From an uncultured Eubacteriales bacterium (GTDB taxonomy: Bacteria > Bacillota > Clostridia > Monoglobales > Monoglobaceae): a stretch of 12,934 nucleotides of DNA. The stretch is taken from assembly GCA_958346135.1 (NCBI GenBank), contig CATVQN010000005.1, positions 1-12,934 on the forward strand. The letters run 5' to 3'. Positions 4,669-12,934 of this stretch are shown piece by piece. The stretch's first letter is position 1. Each line of letters begins with the position of its first letter. The position numbers were made by a program, and so were the translations under genes. The notes beneath the pieces were generated by a model. The model saw only the letters and a program-made list of their open reading frames with translations. It searched no databases and was not told the origin of the DNA.

Positions 4669-6816
4669 TATTCCTTTCATAGTCAGGCTGATTCGTTTCT
4701 TTGCGGCATCACATTCTAACACCTTGACCTTAACAATATCCCCAATGGAGACCACGTCCATGGGATGCTTGACAAACTTGTCTGCCAGCTGGGAAATATG
4801 CACCAGTCCGTCCTGATGCACTCCAATATCCACAAAGGCTCCGAAATCCACCACGTTCCGCACCGTTCCGGTTAAAACCATTCCCTCCTTCAAGTCCTCT
4901 ATGCTCATGACATCACTGCGCAGAATCGGCTGTTCTACCTCTTCTCTGGGATCCCGTCCGGGCTTTTGCAGTTCGGAAATAATGTCCCGAAGCGTGGGTT
5001 CGCCCACCCCTGCCGTTTCTGCCAACTGGGAGATACCGGCTTTTTTTGCCTTTTCGTTCAGACCGCCAAGTTGCCGCTCTTTCACATCCTCCAAGGTATA
5101 ACCCAGGCTTTGCAGCAGCGTTTTCGCCGCCTGATAGCTTTCGGGATGCACCGAGGTATTATCTAAAATATTGGTTCCGTCTTTAATCCGAAGAAAGCCG
5201 GCACACTGCTCAAAGGCCTTCGGCCCCAGCTTTGACACCTTCTTTAGCTGATTTCGGTCGTTAAAGGCGCCGTTCTCCTCACGATAGGTCACAATATTCT
5301 TAGCCACTGCCGCAGAAATGCCGGAGATATGGCACAGCAGCGGCGCTGAGGCGGTGTTTAAATCGACCCCCACACTGTTTACCGCATCCTCTACCACGCC
5401 GCCCAGGGTCTCGTCCAGCCGTTTTTGGTTCATGTCATGCTGATACTGACCCACACCGATGGCCTTTGGCTCAATCTTGACCAGCTCCGCCAAGGGATCC
5501 TGCACCCGACGGGCAATAGAGATGGCGCTCCGCCGGGTCACGTCAAAGTCCGGAAACTCCTCGGCGCCAAGCTTGGAGGCGGAATACACCGACGCTCCCG
5601 CCTCGTTGGTAATGAGATACCGCACCTTGGTTCCCGGCATGGATCGCAGCAGCTCCGCCGTAAACATCTCGGTCTCTTTGGAGGCGGTACCGTTGCCGAT
5701 GGAGATTAAATCCACGTCATATTTTTCAATCAATTCCTTGAGATACCGGGCGGCATCCTTCTTCTGTGCCTCTGAGTGGGTCACATAAATCACGCCGGTA
5801 TCCAGCACCTTACCGGTGCCGTCCACTACGCCCACCTTACAGCCGGTACGATAGCCCGGGTCTAAGCCAATGACCGTTTTACCGTGAATCGGCGGCTGCA
5901 TCAGCAGATTTTTCAGGTTCACCTGAAAGACCTTCATGGCCTGCTCCTGGGCAGCTTCGGTCAGCTCATTGCGAATCTCCCGTTCAATGGACGGCGCAAT
6001 CAGTCGGCTATAGGCATCCTCTACCGCTCTCTCCACATATTCTCCGGCCGGCGTGGCTTGTTTTTTCAGTTCCTTTTTCTTGAGATAGGAAAGTGCCATT
6101 TCGGTATCAGGCTCAATGTGTACCGTGAGGAATTTCTCCTTCTCTCCTCGGTCAATGGCAAGGGTTCGGTGGGGCGCCAGCTTCTTACAGGGCTCCTGAA
6201 AGTCGTAGTACATCCGATAGACGCTGTCCTCGTCGCCTGCGGCCTTGACCGTCATACTTCCGGTCTGGTAGGTAATATCACGGAGCCGCTTTCGATACTC
6301 CGCACAATCCGATACCGTCTCCGCAATAATGTCCATGGCTCCCTGCAGCGCCTCTTCTGCCGACGCCACCTCCTTTTCGGGATCCACATAGGCCTGTGCC
6401 GCCGTCTCCGGGTCGGTATCCGGACTTTGGGCGCAGAGCAGCTCCGCCAGCGGTGCAAGACCCTTAGCCTTTGCCACTGTTGCACGGGTCTTTCGCTTGG
6501 GACGGTAGGGGCGGTAAAGATCCTCAATTTCGGTCAGCTTCCGGCAGGCGTCAATGGCAGCCGCCAGCTCATCGGTGAGCTTTCCCTGTTCGTCAATCAT
6601 TCGCTTGACGTCCTCCTTGCGCTCCGCAAGTCCCCGAAGATAGGCAAGCCGCTCTCCGAAGGTACGCAGTACCTCATCGTCCAGCTCACCGGTGGCCTCC
6701 TTTCGGTACCGGGCAATAAAGGGAATGGTGTTTCCCTCGTCCATAAGGGCAATCACGTTATCCACCTGCCACTGTTTCAGTTCCAGTTCTTCTGCCAGCT
6801 GTTTTGCAATCTCCAT
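4663..6816 (-). CDS. tex: Tex family RNA-binding protein / transcription accessory protein
   Basis: A 717-residue cytoplasmic Tex (Spt6-like) protein of normal length. Family members bind nucleic acid, mainly through the S1 domain, and influence transcription and RNA handling; the precise role in Firmicutes is less clear. Domains in order are the Tex N-terminal helical region (about 1-190, with the family motif IPFIARYRKEATGELDD near 31), a YqgF/RNase H-like domain starting at GLDPGYRTGCKVGV (about 317), helix-hairpin-helix elements (about 475-550, including NTASAPLLCHISGI), and a C-terminal S1 domain (about 644-716, EGMVLTGTVRNVVDFGAFVDIG). It starts at ATG 6816, with AGAAGGAG about 8 bases upstream and overlapping the polC stop region. 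It lies 14 bases after polC and is probably translated from the ispG-polC transcript. Nothing truncated or missing is visible. Confidence 0.96.
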   Translation of the reverse strand: MEIAKQLAEELELKQWQVDNVIALMDEGNTIPFIARYRKEATGELDDEVLRTFGERLAYLRGLAERKEDVKRMIDEQGKLTDELAAAIDACRKLTEIEDLYRPYRPKRKTRATVAKAKGLAPLAELLCAQSPDTDPETAAQAYVDPEKEVASAEEALQGAMDIIAETVSDCAEYRKRLRDITYQTGSMTVKAAGDEDSVYRMYYDFQEPCKKLAPHRTLAIDRGEKEKFLTVHIEPDTEMALSYLKKKELKKQATPAGEYVERAVEDAYSRLIAPSIEREIRNELTEAAQEQAMKVFQVNLKNLLMQPPIHGKTVIGLDPGYRTGCKVGVVDGTGKVLDTGVIYVTHSEAQKKDAARYLKELIEKYDVDLISIGNGTASKETEMFTAELLRSMPGTKVRYLITNEAGASVYSASKLGAEEFPDFDVTRRSAISIARRVQDPLAELVKIEPKAIGVGQYQHDMNQKRLDETLGGVVEDAVNSVGVDLNTASAPLLCHISGISAAVAKNIVTYREENGAFNDRNQLKKVSKLGPKAFEQCAGFLRIKDGTNILDNTSVHPESYQAAKTLLQSLGYTLEDVKERQLGGLNEKAKKAGISQLAETAGVGEPTLRDIISELQKPGRDPREEVEQPILRSDVMSIEDLKEGMVLTGTVRNVVDFGAFVDIGVHQDGLVHISQLADKFVKHPMDVVSIGDIVKVKVLECDAAKKRISLTMKGIE

Positions 6817-6830
6817 CTTCTTCTCTCCTT

Positions 6831-9800
6831 CTAAGACATCATACTAAAGAAATCAATCTGGCTGCTCTCCGGAATCCCGTCCAGCACGCCGTTCTCGCTT
6901 AAGGTTTCTATCACCGCTTTGTTCACGCCGGAACGGTTCCGAAGATCATCCCGGGACAAAAACGGCCCGTCTTTTGCCGCCTCCATCAGCGCATCCGCCG
7001 CGGCATCGCCCACGCCTGCAAAGGCGTTCAGCGGCGGCAAAATGGCGTCTCCCACCTTCTGAAACTTCCGGGCATGGGAACGGTACAAATCCACCGGCAG
7101 AAAACGAATCCCCCGCTCGTACATCTCCAGACAGATTTCCAAAATGGTATACAGGGATTTTTCATTGGCGGTCATCCCTGCCGATTTCATATTCAGCTTT
7201 CGCATTTCGTCACGCACCTTGTCCACCCCGTGGGTCATCAGCGCCGCATCAAACAGATCCGCACGAACCGTAAAATAGGCGATATAAAATTCCACCGGAT
7301 AGTGAATCTTAAACCAGGCAATCCGAAATGCCATCATCACATAGGCCGCCGCATGGGCTTTAGGGAACATATATTTAATTTTTTTACAGGAATCCAAATA
7401 CCAGTCCGGAATGGACGACTGTGCTTTGATGGCCTCCTCATATTCCGACGGCATTCCCTCCTTGGCGGCTCTGCCCTTACGGACAAACTCCATAATCTTA
7501 AAAGCCGTTCCCGGCTCTAATCCGTGCTGAATCAAAAAGACCATAATATCATCCCGAAGTCCGATGACCTCGGACAGGGTAGCCTTTTTAGCCTTAATCA
7601 GCTCCTGGGCGTTGTTCAACCAAACATCGGTGCCGTGGGACAAGCCGGATATAATCAAGAGCTCTACAAAGGTGGAGGGCTTGGTCTCCACCAGCATTCC
7701 CCGGACAAAGGAGGTGCCGAACTCCGGAACCCCGAAGGTTCCCACCTCACTGCCGATCTGATCCGGCTTCACGCCTAAGGCCTCGGTGCCTGAAAACAAA
7801 CTCATAGTTTCCTTATCATCCAGCGGAATCTCCATGGCATTGACGCCGGTCAAGTCCTCCAGCATACGAATCGTCGATGGATCATCGTGACCTAAAATAT
7901 CCAGCTTCAACAGGTTATCATGAATGGAGTGGAAATCAAAATGGGTGGTGATGATATCCGAATCCTTCTTATCCGCCGGATGCTGAATGGGACAAAAATC
8001 ATGAATATCCATGGTCTTGGGACAGACAATGATGCCGCCCGGATGCTGACCGGTGGTACGCTTGACATCAATCATCCCTTTAGATACCCGTATCAGCTCT
8101 GCCTCCGGAGCCTCAATTCCTTTGGTTTCATAGTATTTTTTGGCAAATCCATAGGCGGTCTTATCCGCAATGGTGCCGATGGTTCCGGCCTTAAACACAT
8201 ATTCTTCGCCGAACAGCTCACCTACATATTTATGGGCGGTGGCCTGGTATTCTCCGGAGAAGTTCAGGTCGATATCCGGAACCTTATCGCCTTTAAATCC
8301 CAAAAAGGTCTCAAAGGGGATGGTCAGACCGTCCTTTTTCATTCGAGTTCCGCATACCGGGCAGTCCTTATCCGGCATATCGGGGCCTACGGCGTACTCG
8401 CCGTGTTCAAACCATTCGCTGTGCTTGCAGTCAGGGTTAGGACAGATATAGTGAGGACACAGTGCGTTGACCTCGGTAATATCCGCCAAAAACGCCGCAA
8501 AGGAGGAACCCACGCTGCCCCGGGAGCCTACCAGATACCCGGCCTCGTTGGATTTTTTCACCAGCTTATGGGCAATCATATACATCACCGAATACCCGTA
8601 TTTTACAATACAGTCTAGCTCCTTATCCATTCTGGCCTGGACAATCGGAGGAAGCACCTCACCGTAGATTCGGTGTGCCTTCTTATGGCACATATCCACC
8701 AAATCCTGTTCACAGTTTTCGATGGACGGCGGATAGGAGCCGTCCTTGACCGGCTGAATTTTATCACACATATCCGCAATCCGGTTGGTATTGGTAACCA
8801 CGACCTCTCTTGCCTTTTCCTCACCCAAATACGAAAACTCCTCCAGCATCTCCTCGGTAGTCCGAAAATACAAGGGCGGCTGCTGGTCCGCATCCTCAAA
8901 CCCCTGGGCGCCCATGAGAACCCGGCGGTAAACCTCGTCCTTAGGATCCATAAAATGCACGTCACAGGTGGCAACTGCCGGCATTCCCAAACGGTCGGCC
9001 AAGCCTACGATTTTTCGGTTGATATTTCGCAGTGCTTCATCATCCGGCACAGTGCCGTTTCTGACCATAAACTGATCGTTGCCGATGGGCTGAATCTCCA
9101 GATAATCATAAAACGAGGCAATATTCTCCAGCTCTGCATCGGATTTTTTACTTAAAACTGCCCGATACAGCTCTCCCGCCTCACAGGCAGAGCCAATGAG
9201 CAGCCCCTTTCGATATTTCTCGATCACGCTTCGGGGCATCAGCGGCTTTCGGTAAAAATAATTCAGGTTGGACTTGGAAATCAATTGGTAGAGATTTTTC
9301 AGTCCTTCATAGTTTCTGGCAAGTAGGATAATATGATAGCGGGGGTTTTTAATCAGTCCCGGCTTGGTGTCAATATTGACCGCTTCCACATCTCCGTGCT
9401 GGTTCTTTATTTCGTCTAAAAACTTTATAAAGATTTCTGCTGTAGCAGAGGCATCATCCACCGCCCGGTGATGGTTCTCCAAAGAAACTCCCATCCGCTT
9501 TGCCACGGTATCTAAGGTATGCTTGCCCTCCTTGGGGTAAAGCTCACGGGAGAGCCGGAGCGTATCCGCAATTTGGTTATGGAATGTGAGTCCCAGTCTT
9601 CCGGCCTTCTGGCGAATAAACCCGGTATCAAAGCCGGCGTTGTGCGCCACAACGGTGGCATCACCGCAAAACTCCAAAAACTTTGGAAGAACCTCGCTGA
9701 TATCCGGCTGATCCGCTACCATCTCATCAGAAATTCCGGTCAGTTGGGTAATGTTGGGTGGAATCGGCTTTTCCGGGTTAATCAGCTGTGAGAAAACCTC

Positions 9801-11135
9801 GGTCTTTTCGCCGTTTACCAGCTTAACCGCACCGATTTCGGTAATTTCTTCTTTTTCGGGACTCAGGCCTGTGGTTTCAATGTCAAAAACCACATAGGTT
9901 CCCTGTTTTCCCTGGGCTGCCAGAGTGCTGACCGCAGAATCGGTATCGTTGATGAGATACCCCTCTATCCCGTAGAGCACCTTAAACTCCTGACCGCTCT
10001 TTACCACGCCCGATGCCGCCTTATGAGCCTCGGGAAAGGCCTGTGCTACCCCGTGGTCGGTAATGGCAATGGCTTTATGCCCCCATTTTGCCGCACGCTC
10101 AATCAAATCTGTGGCAGAGGTCACAGCATCCATCGCACTCATCTTGGTATGTAAATGCAGCTCGACCCTCTTTTCTTCGGCATAATCCTCTCTTTGAGGA
10201 AGGGGTTCTAACAATTCCGCCGCCGTTACCTTCAGCGTCGGCTTATGGGAGTAGTCGTCCGTCTCAAAGTTACCCCGAACTCGAAGCCGCTTTCCCGCAG
10301 AGATGGCCGACTTTGCCTTAGCGAGACGTTCATCACGACCAAAGATACTGCAAAAGCACGCCCAATTTTGATCCGCAAGGTTAAACTCAATCACCGTGTT
10401 GCCGGTGGCACGTCCCCCTCTTTTCAGCTCCCGAACCTCCGCAGTCAATACCTCTCCCTCTACGGCGCAATTGGACATTCCCTCGGTCATATCTAAAATG
10501 GGCATACAATCCTCCGGCGCGATATACTTGCCAAAGAGCAATCCCGGCTCTGCCTTTGCACCGGTCTTAGCCGCAGGCGCAGATGCCGTATTTTTCACAG
10601 CTGCCGCCTTCTCAGAAAGCTCCTGCTGCTGCTTTTCCCGTTCCTTTAAATAATCTTCCACATTCAGCGCTTCATACTCCAGATATAATGTGACAGGCTT
10701 ACCTATTTCCTCTCTTGTAGTTTCCAAAATATAATCCTGAAAATGCCGCTGTTCTAAAAGCTCTTTGCCGCCCCGGATGCCGTGCACCGTCAAAACCTCG
10801 CCCGAAAATTCCGGACGGGCAGAACCCAGACAAATCCGACAGGCCGGATTTTCATACAGAAAACCACTGAGCAGACCCTCAAAATAGGCGGTGTTAAGGG
10901 AAAGATCCGGATATTTTACTCGAATATCCAGACGCTTCATATGATAAACGCTTACCACCGCATCCCGATACTGCAAAAGCTCCGTCCGATCCAGCAGTAC
11001 GGGGGAGGTCAGCTCCAGCTCAATCCGGTTTTCGTCCACATAAAGACGGCAATCTGTCATGACCGTCTGTTCCAGGCTGAGGGCAAAATCCTCCATTACC
11101 ATAACCTTATCGAATAATTCTAAAATTCCAGTCAT
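6831..11135 (-). CDS. polC: DNA polymerase III alpha subunit, Gram-positive PolC type
   Basis: A 1434-residue replicative DNA polymerase, close to the 1437 residues of B. subtilis PolC, with built-in 3'-5' proofreading. In order: an N-terminal domain; a short Ala/Lys linker near 180-195; an OB fold (about 215-315); a PHP domain beginning at VELHLHTKMSAMDA (about 324), interrupted as usual by the DEDDh exonuclease (about 415-580; D418 and E420 in FDIETTG, HNAGFD, and H556 in HRAVDDA); a four-cysteine zinc knuckle (YICPNPDC about 895 and CPVCG about 927); the catalytic palm with D954 and D956 in VPDIDLNFSG; and C-terminal fingers and helix-hairpin-helix segments. The start is ATG 11135, overlapping the ispG TGA (ATGA), with AGAGG 11 bases upstream, so translation is probably coupled. 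All catalytic residues inspected are intact. Its presence argues for a Firmicute host. Confidence 0.98.
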   Translation of the reverse strand: MTGILELFDKVMVMEDFALSLEQTVMTDCRLYVDENRIELELTSPVLLDRTELLQYRDAVVSVYHMKRLDIRVKYPDLSLNTAYFEGLLSGFLYENPACRICLGSARPEFSGEVLTVHGIRGGKELLEQRHFQDYILETTREEIGKPVTLYLEYEALNVEDYLKEREKQQQELSEKAAAVKNTASAPAAKTGAKAEPGLLFGKYIAPEDCMPILDMTEGMSNCAVEGEVLTAEVRELKRGGRATGNTVIEFNLADQNWACFCSIFGRDERLAKAKSAISAGKRLRVRGNFETDDYSHKPTLKVTAAELLEPLPQREDYAEEKRVELHLHTKMSAMDAVTSATDLIERAAKWGHKAIAITDHGVAQAFPEAHKAASGVVKSGQEFKVLYGIEGYLINDTDSAVSTLAAQGKQGTYVVFDIETTGLSPEKEEITEIGAVKLVNGEKTEVFSQLINPEKPIPPNITQLTGISDEMVADQPDISEVLPKFLEFCGDATVVAHNAGFDTGFIRQKAGRLGLTFHNQIADTLRLSRELYPKEGKHTLDTVAKRMGVSLENHHRAVDDASATAEIFIKFLDEIKNQHGDVEAVNIDTKPGLIKNPRYHIILLARNYEGLKNLYQLISKSNLNYFYRKPLMPRSVIEKYRKGLLIGSACEAGELYRAVLSKKSDAELENIASFYDYLEIQPIGNDQFMVRNGTVPDDEALRNINRKIVGLADRLGMPAVATCDVHFMDPKDEVYRRVLMGAQGFEDADQQPPLYFRTTEEMLEEFSYLGEEKAREVVVTNTNRIADMCDKIQPVKDGSYPPSIENCEQDLVDMCHKKAHRIYGEVLPPIVQARMDKELDCIVKYGYSVMYMIAHKLVKKSNEAGYLVGSRGSVGSSFAAFLADITEVNALCPHYICPNPDCKHSEWFEHGEYAVGPDMPDKDCPVCGTRMKKDGLTIPFETFLGFKGDKVPDIDLNFSGEYQATAHKYVGELFGEEYVFKAGTIGTIADKTAYGFAKKYYETKGIEAPEAELIRVSKGMIDVKRTTGQHPGGIIVCPKTMDIHDFCPIQHPADKKDSDIITTHFDFHSIHDNLLKLDILGHDDPSTIRMLEDLTGVNAMEIPLDDKETMSLFSGTEALGVKPDQIGSEVGTFGVPEFGTSFVRGMLVETKPSTFVELLIISGLSHGTDVWLNNAQELIKAKKATLSEVIGLRDDIMVFLIQHGLEPGTAFKIMEFVRKGRAAKEGMPSEYEEAIKAQSSIPDWYLDSCKKIKYMFPKAHAAAYVMMAFRIAWFKIHYPVEFYIAYFTVRADLFDAALMTHGVDKVRDEMRKLNMKSAGMTANEKSLYTILEICLEMYERGIRFLPVDLYRSHARKFQKVGDAILPPLNAFAGVGDAAADALMEAAKDGPFLSRDDLRNRSGVNKAVIETLSENGVLDGIPESSQIDFFSMMS

Positions 11136-12178
11136 TGTTTTGTCATCCTCTTAATCTCCTCCAAAAGAACAGGTACAATCTGATCCTCCGGCAATTTTCT
11201 GATGATTTCACCCTTGCGAAACAAAACCGCACAGCCATCACCACCGGCAATTCCGATATCTGCATCGGAAGCCTCGCCGGGGCCGTTTACTACACAGCCC
11301 ATCACCGCTACCTTGAGCTTTGCCGGAATATGTGCCACTGCGCAGCTAATTTCCTTGGCGATGGGAATTAAATCAATTTTGGTTCTGCCGCAGGTGGGAC
11401 AAGACACCACCTGAACCCGATCCCGGCCAAGGTCTAAGGACTGTAAAATTCGATGGGCGGTTTCCACCTCCCGTACCGGGTCGTCGGTGAGAGAAACACG
11501 AATGGTCTCTCCGATACCGTCGGCCAGCAAAGCGCCGATACCCACTGCGGATTTTACCACGCCGTCGTCAAAAGTTCCCGCTTCGGTCACACCCAGGTGC
11601 AGAGGATAATCAAAGGTTTCACAAGCCAGGCGGTAGGCCGCAATGGTCTCCCTGACACCGGAGGATTTCATGGAAATCACAATATCGTCAAAATCATAGC
11701 GCTCTAAGATTTCTACATGGCGTTTTGCACTTTCCACCATGGCACGTGCAAGACTGCCGCCGCATTTTTCTAAGAGTCCTTTTTCCAAGGAGCCGCCGTT
11801 GACCCCAATCCGAATGGGGATCTTTTTCGCCTTTGCAGCCTTTGCAACGGCCGCCGCACGGTCCTCGCCGCCGATGTTGCCGGGGTTAATTCTGATTTTA
11901 TGGACACCCCGCTCAATACACATCAGCGCCAGCTTATAATCAAAGTGGATATCCGCAACCAGCGGTACCTCTGTCCGATTGATAATTTCTTCCATGGCAA
12001 CGGCCGATTCCTCATCCGGAACCGCCAGACGGACAATATCACAGCCTGCCTCGGTCAGACGCTTGATTTGAGCCACCGCCGCCTCCACGTCCTTTGTTGG
12101 GACATTCAGCATGGACTGGACGGCAATGGGTCTGCCTTTTCCAAGGATAATTTGATCTCCGATTCTGACCTCTTTCAT
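11132..12178 (-). CDS. ispG: 4-hydroxy-3-methylbut-2-enyl diphosphate synthase (IspG/GcpE)
   Basis: A 348-residue 4Fe-4S enzyme of the non-mevalonate isoprenoid pathway. It reductively converts 2-C-methyl-erythritol 2,4-cyclodiphosphate to HMBPP using electrons from ferredoxin or flavodoxin. The N-terminal TIM barrel includes RPIAVQSMLN (16-25) and HKIRINPGNIG (about 93-103). The C-terminal iron-sulfur domain has C260 and C263 (SCPTCGR) and C295 with E302 (MGCVVNGPGE), the spacing of the E. coli cluster ligands C270, C273, C305 and E312. The length fits the short bacterial form without the plant-type insert. The start is ATG 12178, with GAGGG 6 bases upstream. It is the first gene of the ispG-polC-tex operon, and its stop overlaps the polC start by four bases. 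dxr and rseP, often next to ispG in Clostridia, are not upstream here; a divergent amidase is. Confidence 0.97.
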   Translation of the reverse strand: MKEVRIGDQIILGKGRPIAVQSMLNVPTKDVEAAVAQIKRLTEAGCDIVRLAVPDEESAVAMEEIINRTEVPLVADIHFDYKLALMCIERGVHKIRINPGNIGGEDRAAAVAKAAKAKKIPIRIGVNGGSLEKGLLEKCGGSLARAMVESAKRHVEILERYDFDDIVISMKSSGVRETIAAYRLACETFDYPLHLGVTEAGTFDDGVVKSAVGIGALLADGIGETIRVSLTDDPVREVETAHRILQSLDLGRDRVQVVSCPTCGRTKIDLIPIAKEISCAVAHIPAKLKVAVMGCVVNGPGEASDADIGIAGGDGCAVLFRKGEIIRKLPEDQIVPVLLEEIKRMTKQ

Positions 12179-12216
12179 GGGATTCCCTCACTTTTTTTCT
12201 TAGTGTCGTAACTATT

Positions 12217-12245
12217 ATTATAGCTTTTAAAATGGTAGCTGTCAA
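12217..12245 (-). promoter_or_regulatory. Exact-consensus sigma-A promoter of the ispG-polC-tex operon
   Basis: On the minus strand: TTGACA (12240-12245), a spacer of exactly 17 bases (12223-12239) and TATAAT (12217-12222). Both hexamers and the spacing match the sigma-A consensus fully. Transcription should start near 12210, about 32 bases before the ispG ATG. Confidence 0.93.
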
Positions 12246-12275
12246 TCGTTTCAGCAGGGAAAAACCGTGCCAAAA

Positions 12276-12304
12276 TTCGCAATTTTTTCAGTCCTTCATA
12301 TACT
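12276..12304 (+). promoter_or_regulatory. Candidate promoter of the amidase gene
   Basis: TTCGCA (12276-12281, four of six matches), a 17-base spacer and TATACT (12299-12304, five of six). The predicted start near 12311 leaves only about 15 bases of leader, just enough for the AGGAGGTGA ribosome-binding site. It is back to back with the ispG promoter. Confidence 0.5.
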
Positions 12305-12325
12305 GCAATGAGGAGGTGAAATTTT

Positions 12326-12886
12326 ATGGCAACCAAAATTTTTGTGGATGCGGGTCACGGCGGTCCCGATCCGGGCGCTGTCGGCAACGGCGTTGTGGAA
12401 CAGGCGGTCAACCTAAATGTGGCAAACGAGCTGGCACGGCTTCTTAGAGAAGGAGGCTATGAGGTGATGCAGTACCGCACCACAGCAACCGAAAACGTGC
12501 TTTCCAACAAAAACGCTGATCTAAACAACCGGGCCGCCATGGCGAATAACTGGGGGGCGGATTATTTTGTCAGCATTCACACCAACAGCTCTCCCAATCC
12601 CGCCGCCAACGGCTTTGAGGCCTATGTATACCGGCTCGGCTCCGTTTCAGAGGCCTTTGCACAGTCGATTGTGGATTCCTTTGTACAAGAACTGGGATCC
12701 AAGGACAACGGTGTACACCAGGCAAACTTTGCCGTACTCCGAAGAACCCGGATGCCCGCCACTCTTTTGGAGCTGGGGTATCTGACCAATCCCACCGAGG
12801 CTCTGAATTTAAACAGTCCGGCCTGGCAGAAGGCAGCTGCAAAAGCCATCTATGACGGAATTTATAACTTTGTAAAGCCAGCATGA
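12326..12886 (+). CDS. N-acetylmuramoyl-L-alanine amidase (Amidase_3), single domain without leader
   Basis: A 186-residue zinc amidase of the Amidase_3 (CwlB/AmiC) family, which cuts the bond between muramic acid and L-alanine in peptidoglycan. The zinc ligands are H11 (DAGHGG), E25 (VEQAVNLN) and H85 (SIHTNSS), and the catalytic glutamate is E149 (LLELGYLTN); all are present. The whole protein is the catalytic domain. There is no signal peptide, no membrane segment and no cell-wall-binding repeat, so either it acts inside the cell (for example in a spore mother cell), is released by lysis or a non-classical route, or is a phage-derived lysin. The sequence does not decide between these. The start is ATG 12326, with a near-perfect AGGAGGTGA 6 bases upstream. 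It is divergent from ispG. Its TGA overlaps an ATG of a frame that runs off the window. Confidence 0.92.
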   Translation: MATKIFVDAGHGGPDPGAVGNGVVEQAVNLNVANELARLLREGGYEVMQYRTTATENVLSNKNADLNNRAAMANNWGADYFVSIHTNSSPNPAANGFEAYVYRLGSVSEAFAQSIVDSFVQELGSKDNGVHQANFAVLRRTRMPATLLELGYLTNPTEALNLNSPAWQKAAAKAIYDGIYNFVKPA

Positions 12887-12934
12887 CGTCGTCGCAGTTC
12901 GCCTTTTTGCTCGGTTTGTTTCCAAACCATCGCT
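12883..12934 (+). other. Unassigned window end: short open frame and small hairpin
   Basis: An ATG at 12883 overlaps the amidase stop (ATGA) and stays open for the 17 codons to the window end (begins MTSSQFAFLLGLF). No separate ribosome-binding site is visible, and 17 codons are too few to call a gene. A perfect 6-base-pair hairpin, GGTTTG / CAAACC with a TTTC loop, lies at 12913-12928. Whether a T run follows cannot be seen. Confidence 0.2.

Noticed and set aside
5884..6834. 316-codon open frame on the plus strand opposite tex
   Set aside because: It is fully antisense to a strongly conserved Tex gene, has odd Leu/Arg/His-rich composition and no recognisable domain; a codon-bias shadow.
7920..8618. 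232-codon open frame on the plus strand opposite the PolC palm region
   Set aside because: Antisense to conserved catalytic sequence with no domain or ribosome-binding site.
12259..12289. GAAAAA / TTTTTC and AAAATT / AATTTT inverted repeats between ispG and the amidase gene
   Set aside because: Short A/T-only repeats lying within the two promoters, with no sign of a stable RNA structure or riboswitch.
1..12934. tRNA, rRNA, CRISPR array, insertion sequence or prophage signature
   Set aside because: None was recognised on either strand by reading; gaps between genes are all shorter than about 180 bases and are explained by promoters and terminators.

Overview
The window looks like a chromosomal piece of a Gram-positive, Clostridia-type Firmicute with moderate GC content. 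The main evidence is a full-length PolC, the replicative polymerase type restricted to Firmicutes and their relatives. It sits directly behind ispG, a pairing I recall as common in Clostridia. Strong Shine-Dalgarno sequences and sigma-A-type promoters in AT-rich gaps agree. No genus can be named from the sequence alone. There are nine complete or near-complete genes, no RNA gene, CRISPR array, insertion sequence or prophage, and no gene-free stretch longer than about 160 bases.

Left part (1-4660), sugar metabolism. A minus-strand operon (2280 down to 59) encodes a small transaldolase, a ROK-family sugar kinase and a GmhA-type SIS sugar-phosphate isomerase. It starts from a promoter with a perfect TATAAT box and ends at a hairpin terminator 7 bases past the last stop. 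Divergent from it is an AraC-family regulator (2458-3303), followed on the same strand by fucO (3462-4610), an iron-dependent lactaldehyde reductase with its own TTGACA promoter. The three operon enzymes fit one route: phosphorylation of a free sugar, probably a heptose; isomerisation to sedoheptulose 7-phosphate; and transaldolase entry into the pentose-phosphate pool. This is inference, but it is the most interesting candidate in the window. The kinase has lost two of the three cysteines of the classical ROK zinc site. The kinase and isomerase genes abut in the same frame, separated by a single UAA codon followed by a UUG start.

Middle and right part (4663-12178), housekeeping operon on the minus strand. 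ispG (isoprenoid synthesis), polC (replication) and tex (RNA-binding transcription factor) are tightly packed: a 4-base ATGA overlap between ispG and polC, and 14 bases between polC and tex. They are led by an exact consensus sigma-A promoter (TTGACA, 17 bases, TATAAT) at 12217-12245. The tex and fucO genes converge on one shared bidirectional hairpin terminator.

Right end (12326-12934). A short, single-domain, leaderless N-acetylmuramoyl-L-alanine amidase is divergent from ispG. The last 48 bases hold an unassigned open frame overlapping the amidase stop, and a small perfect hairpin.
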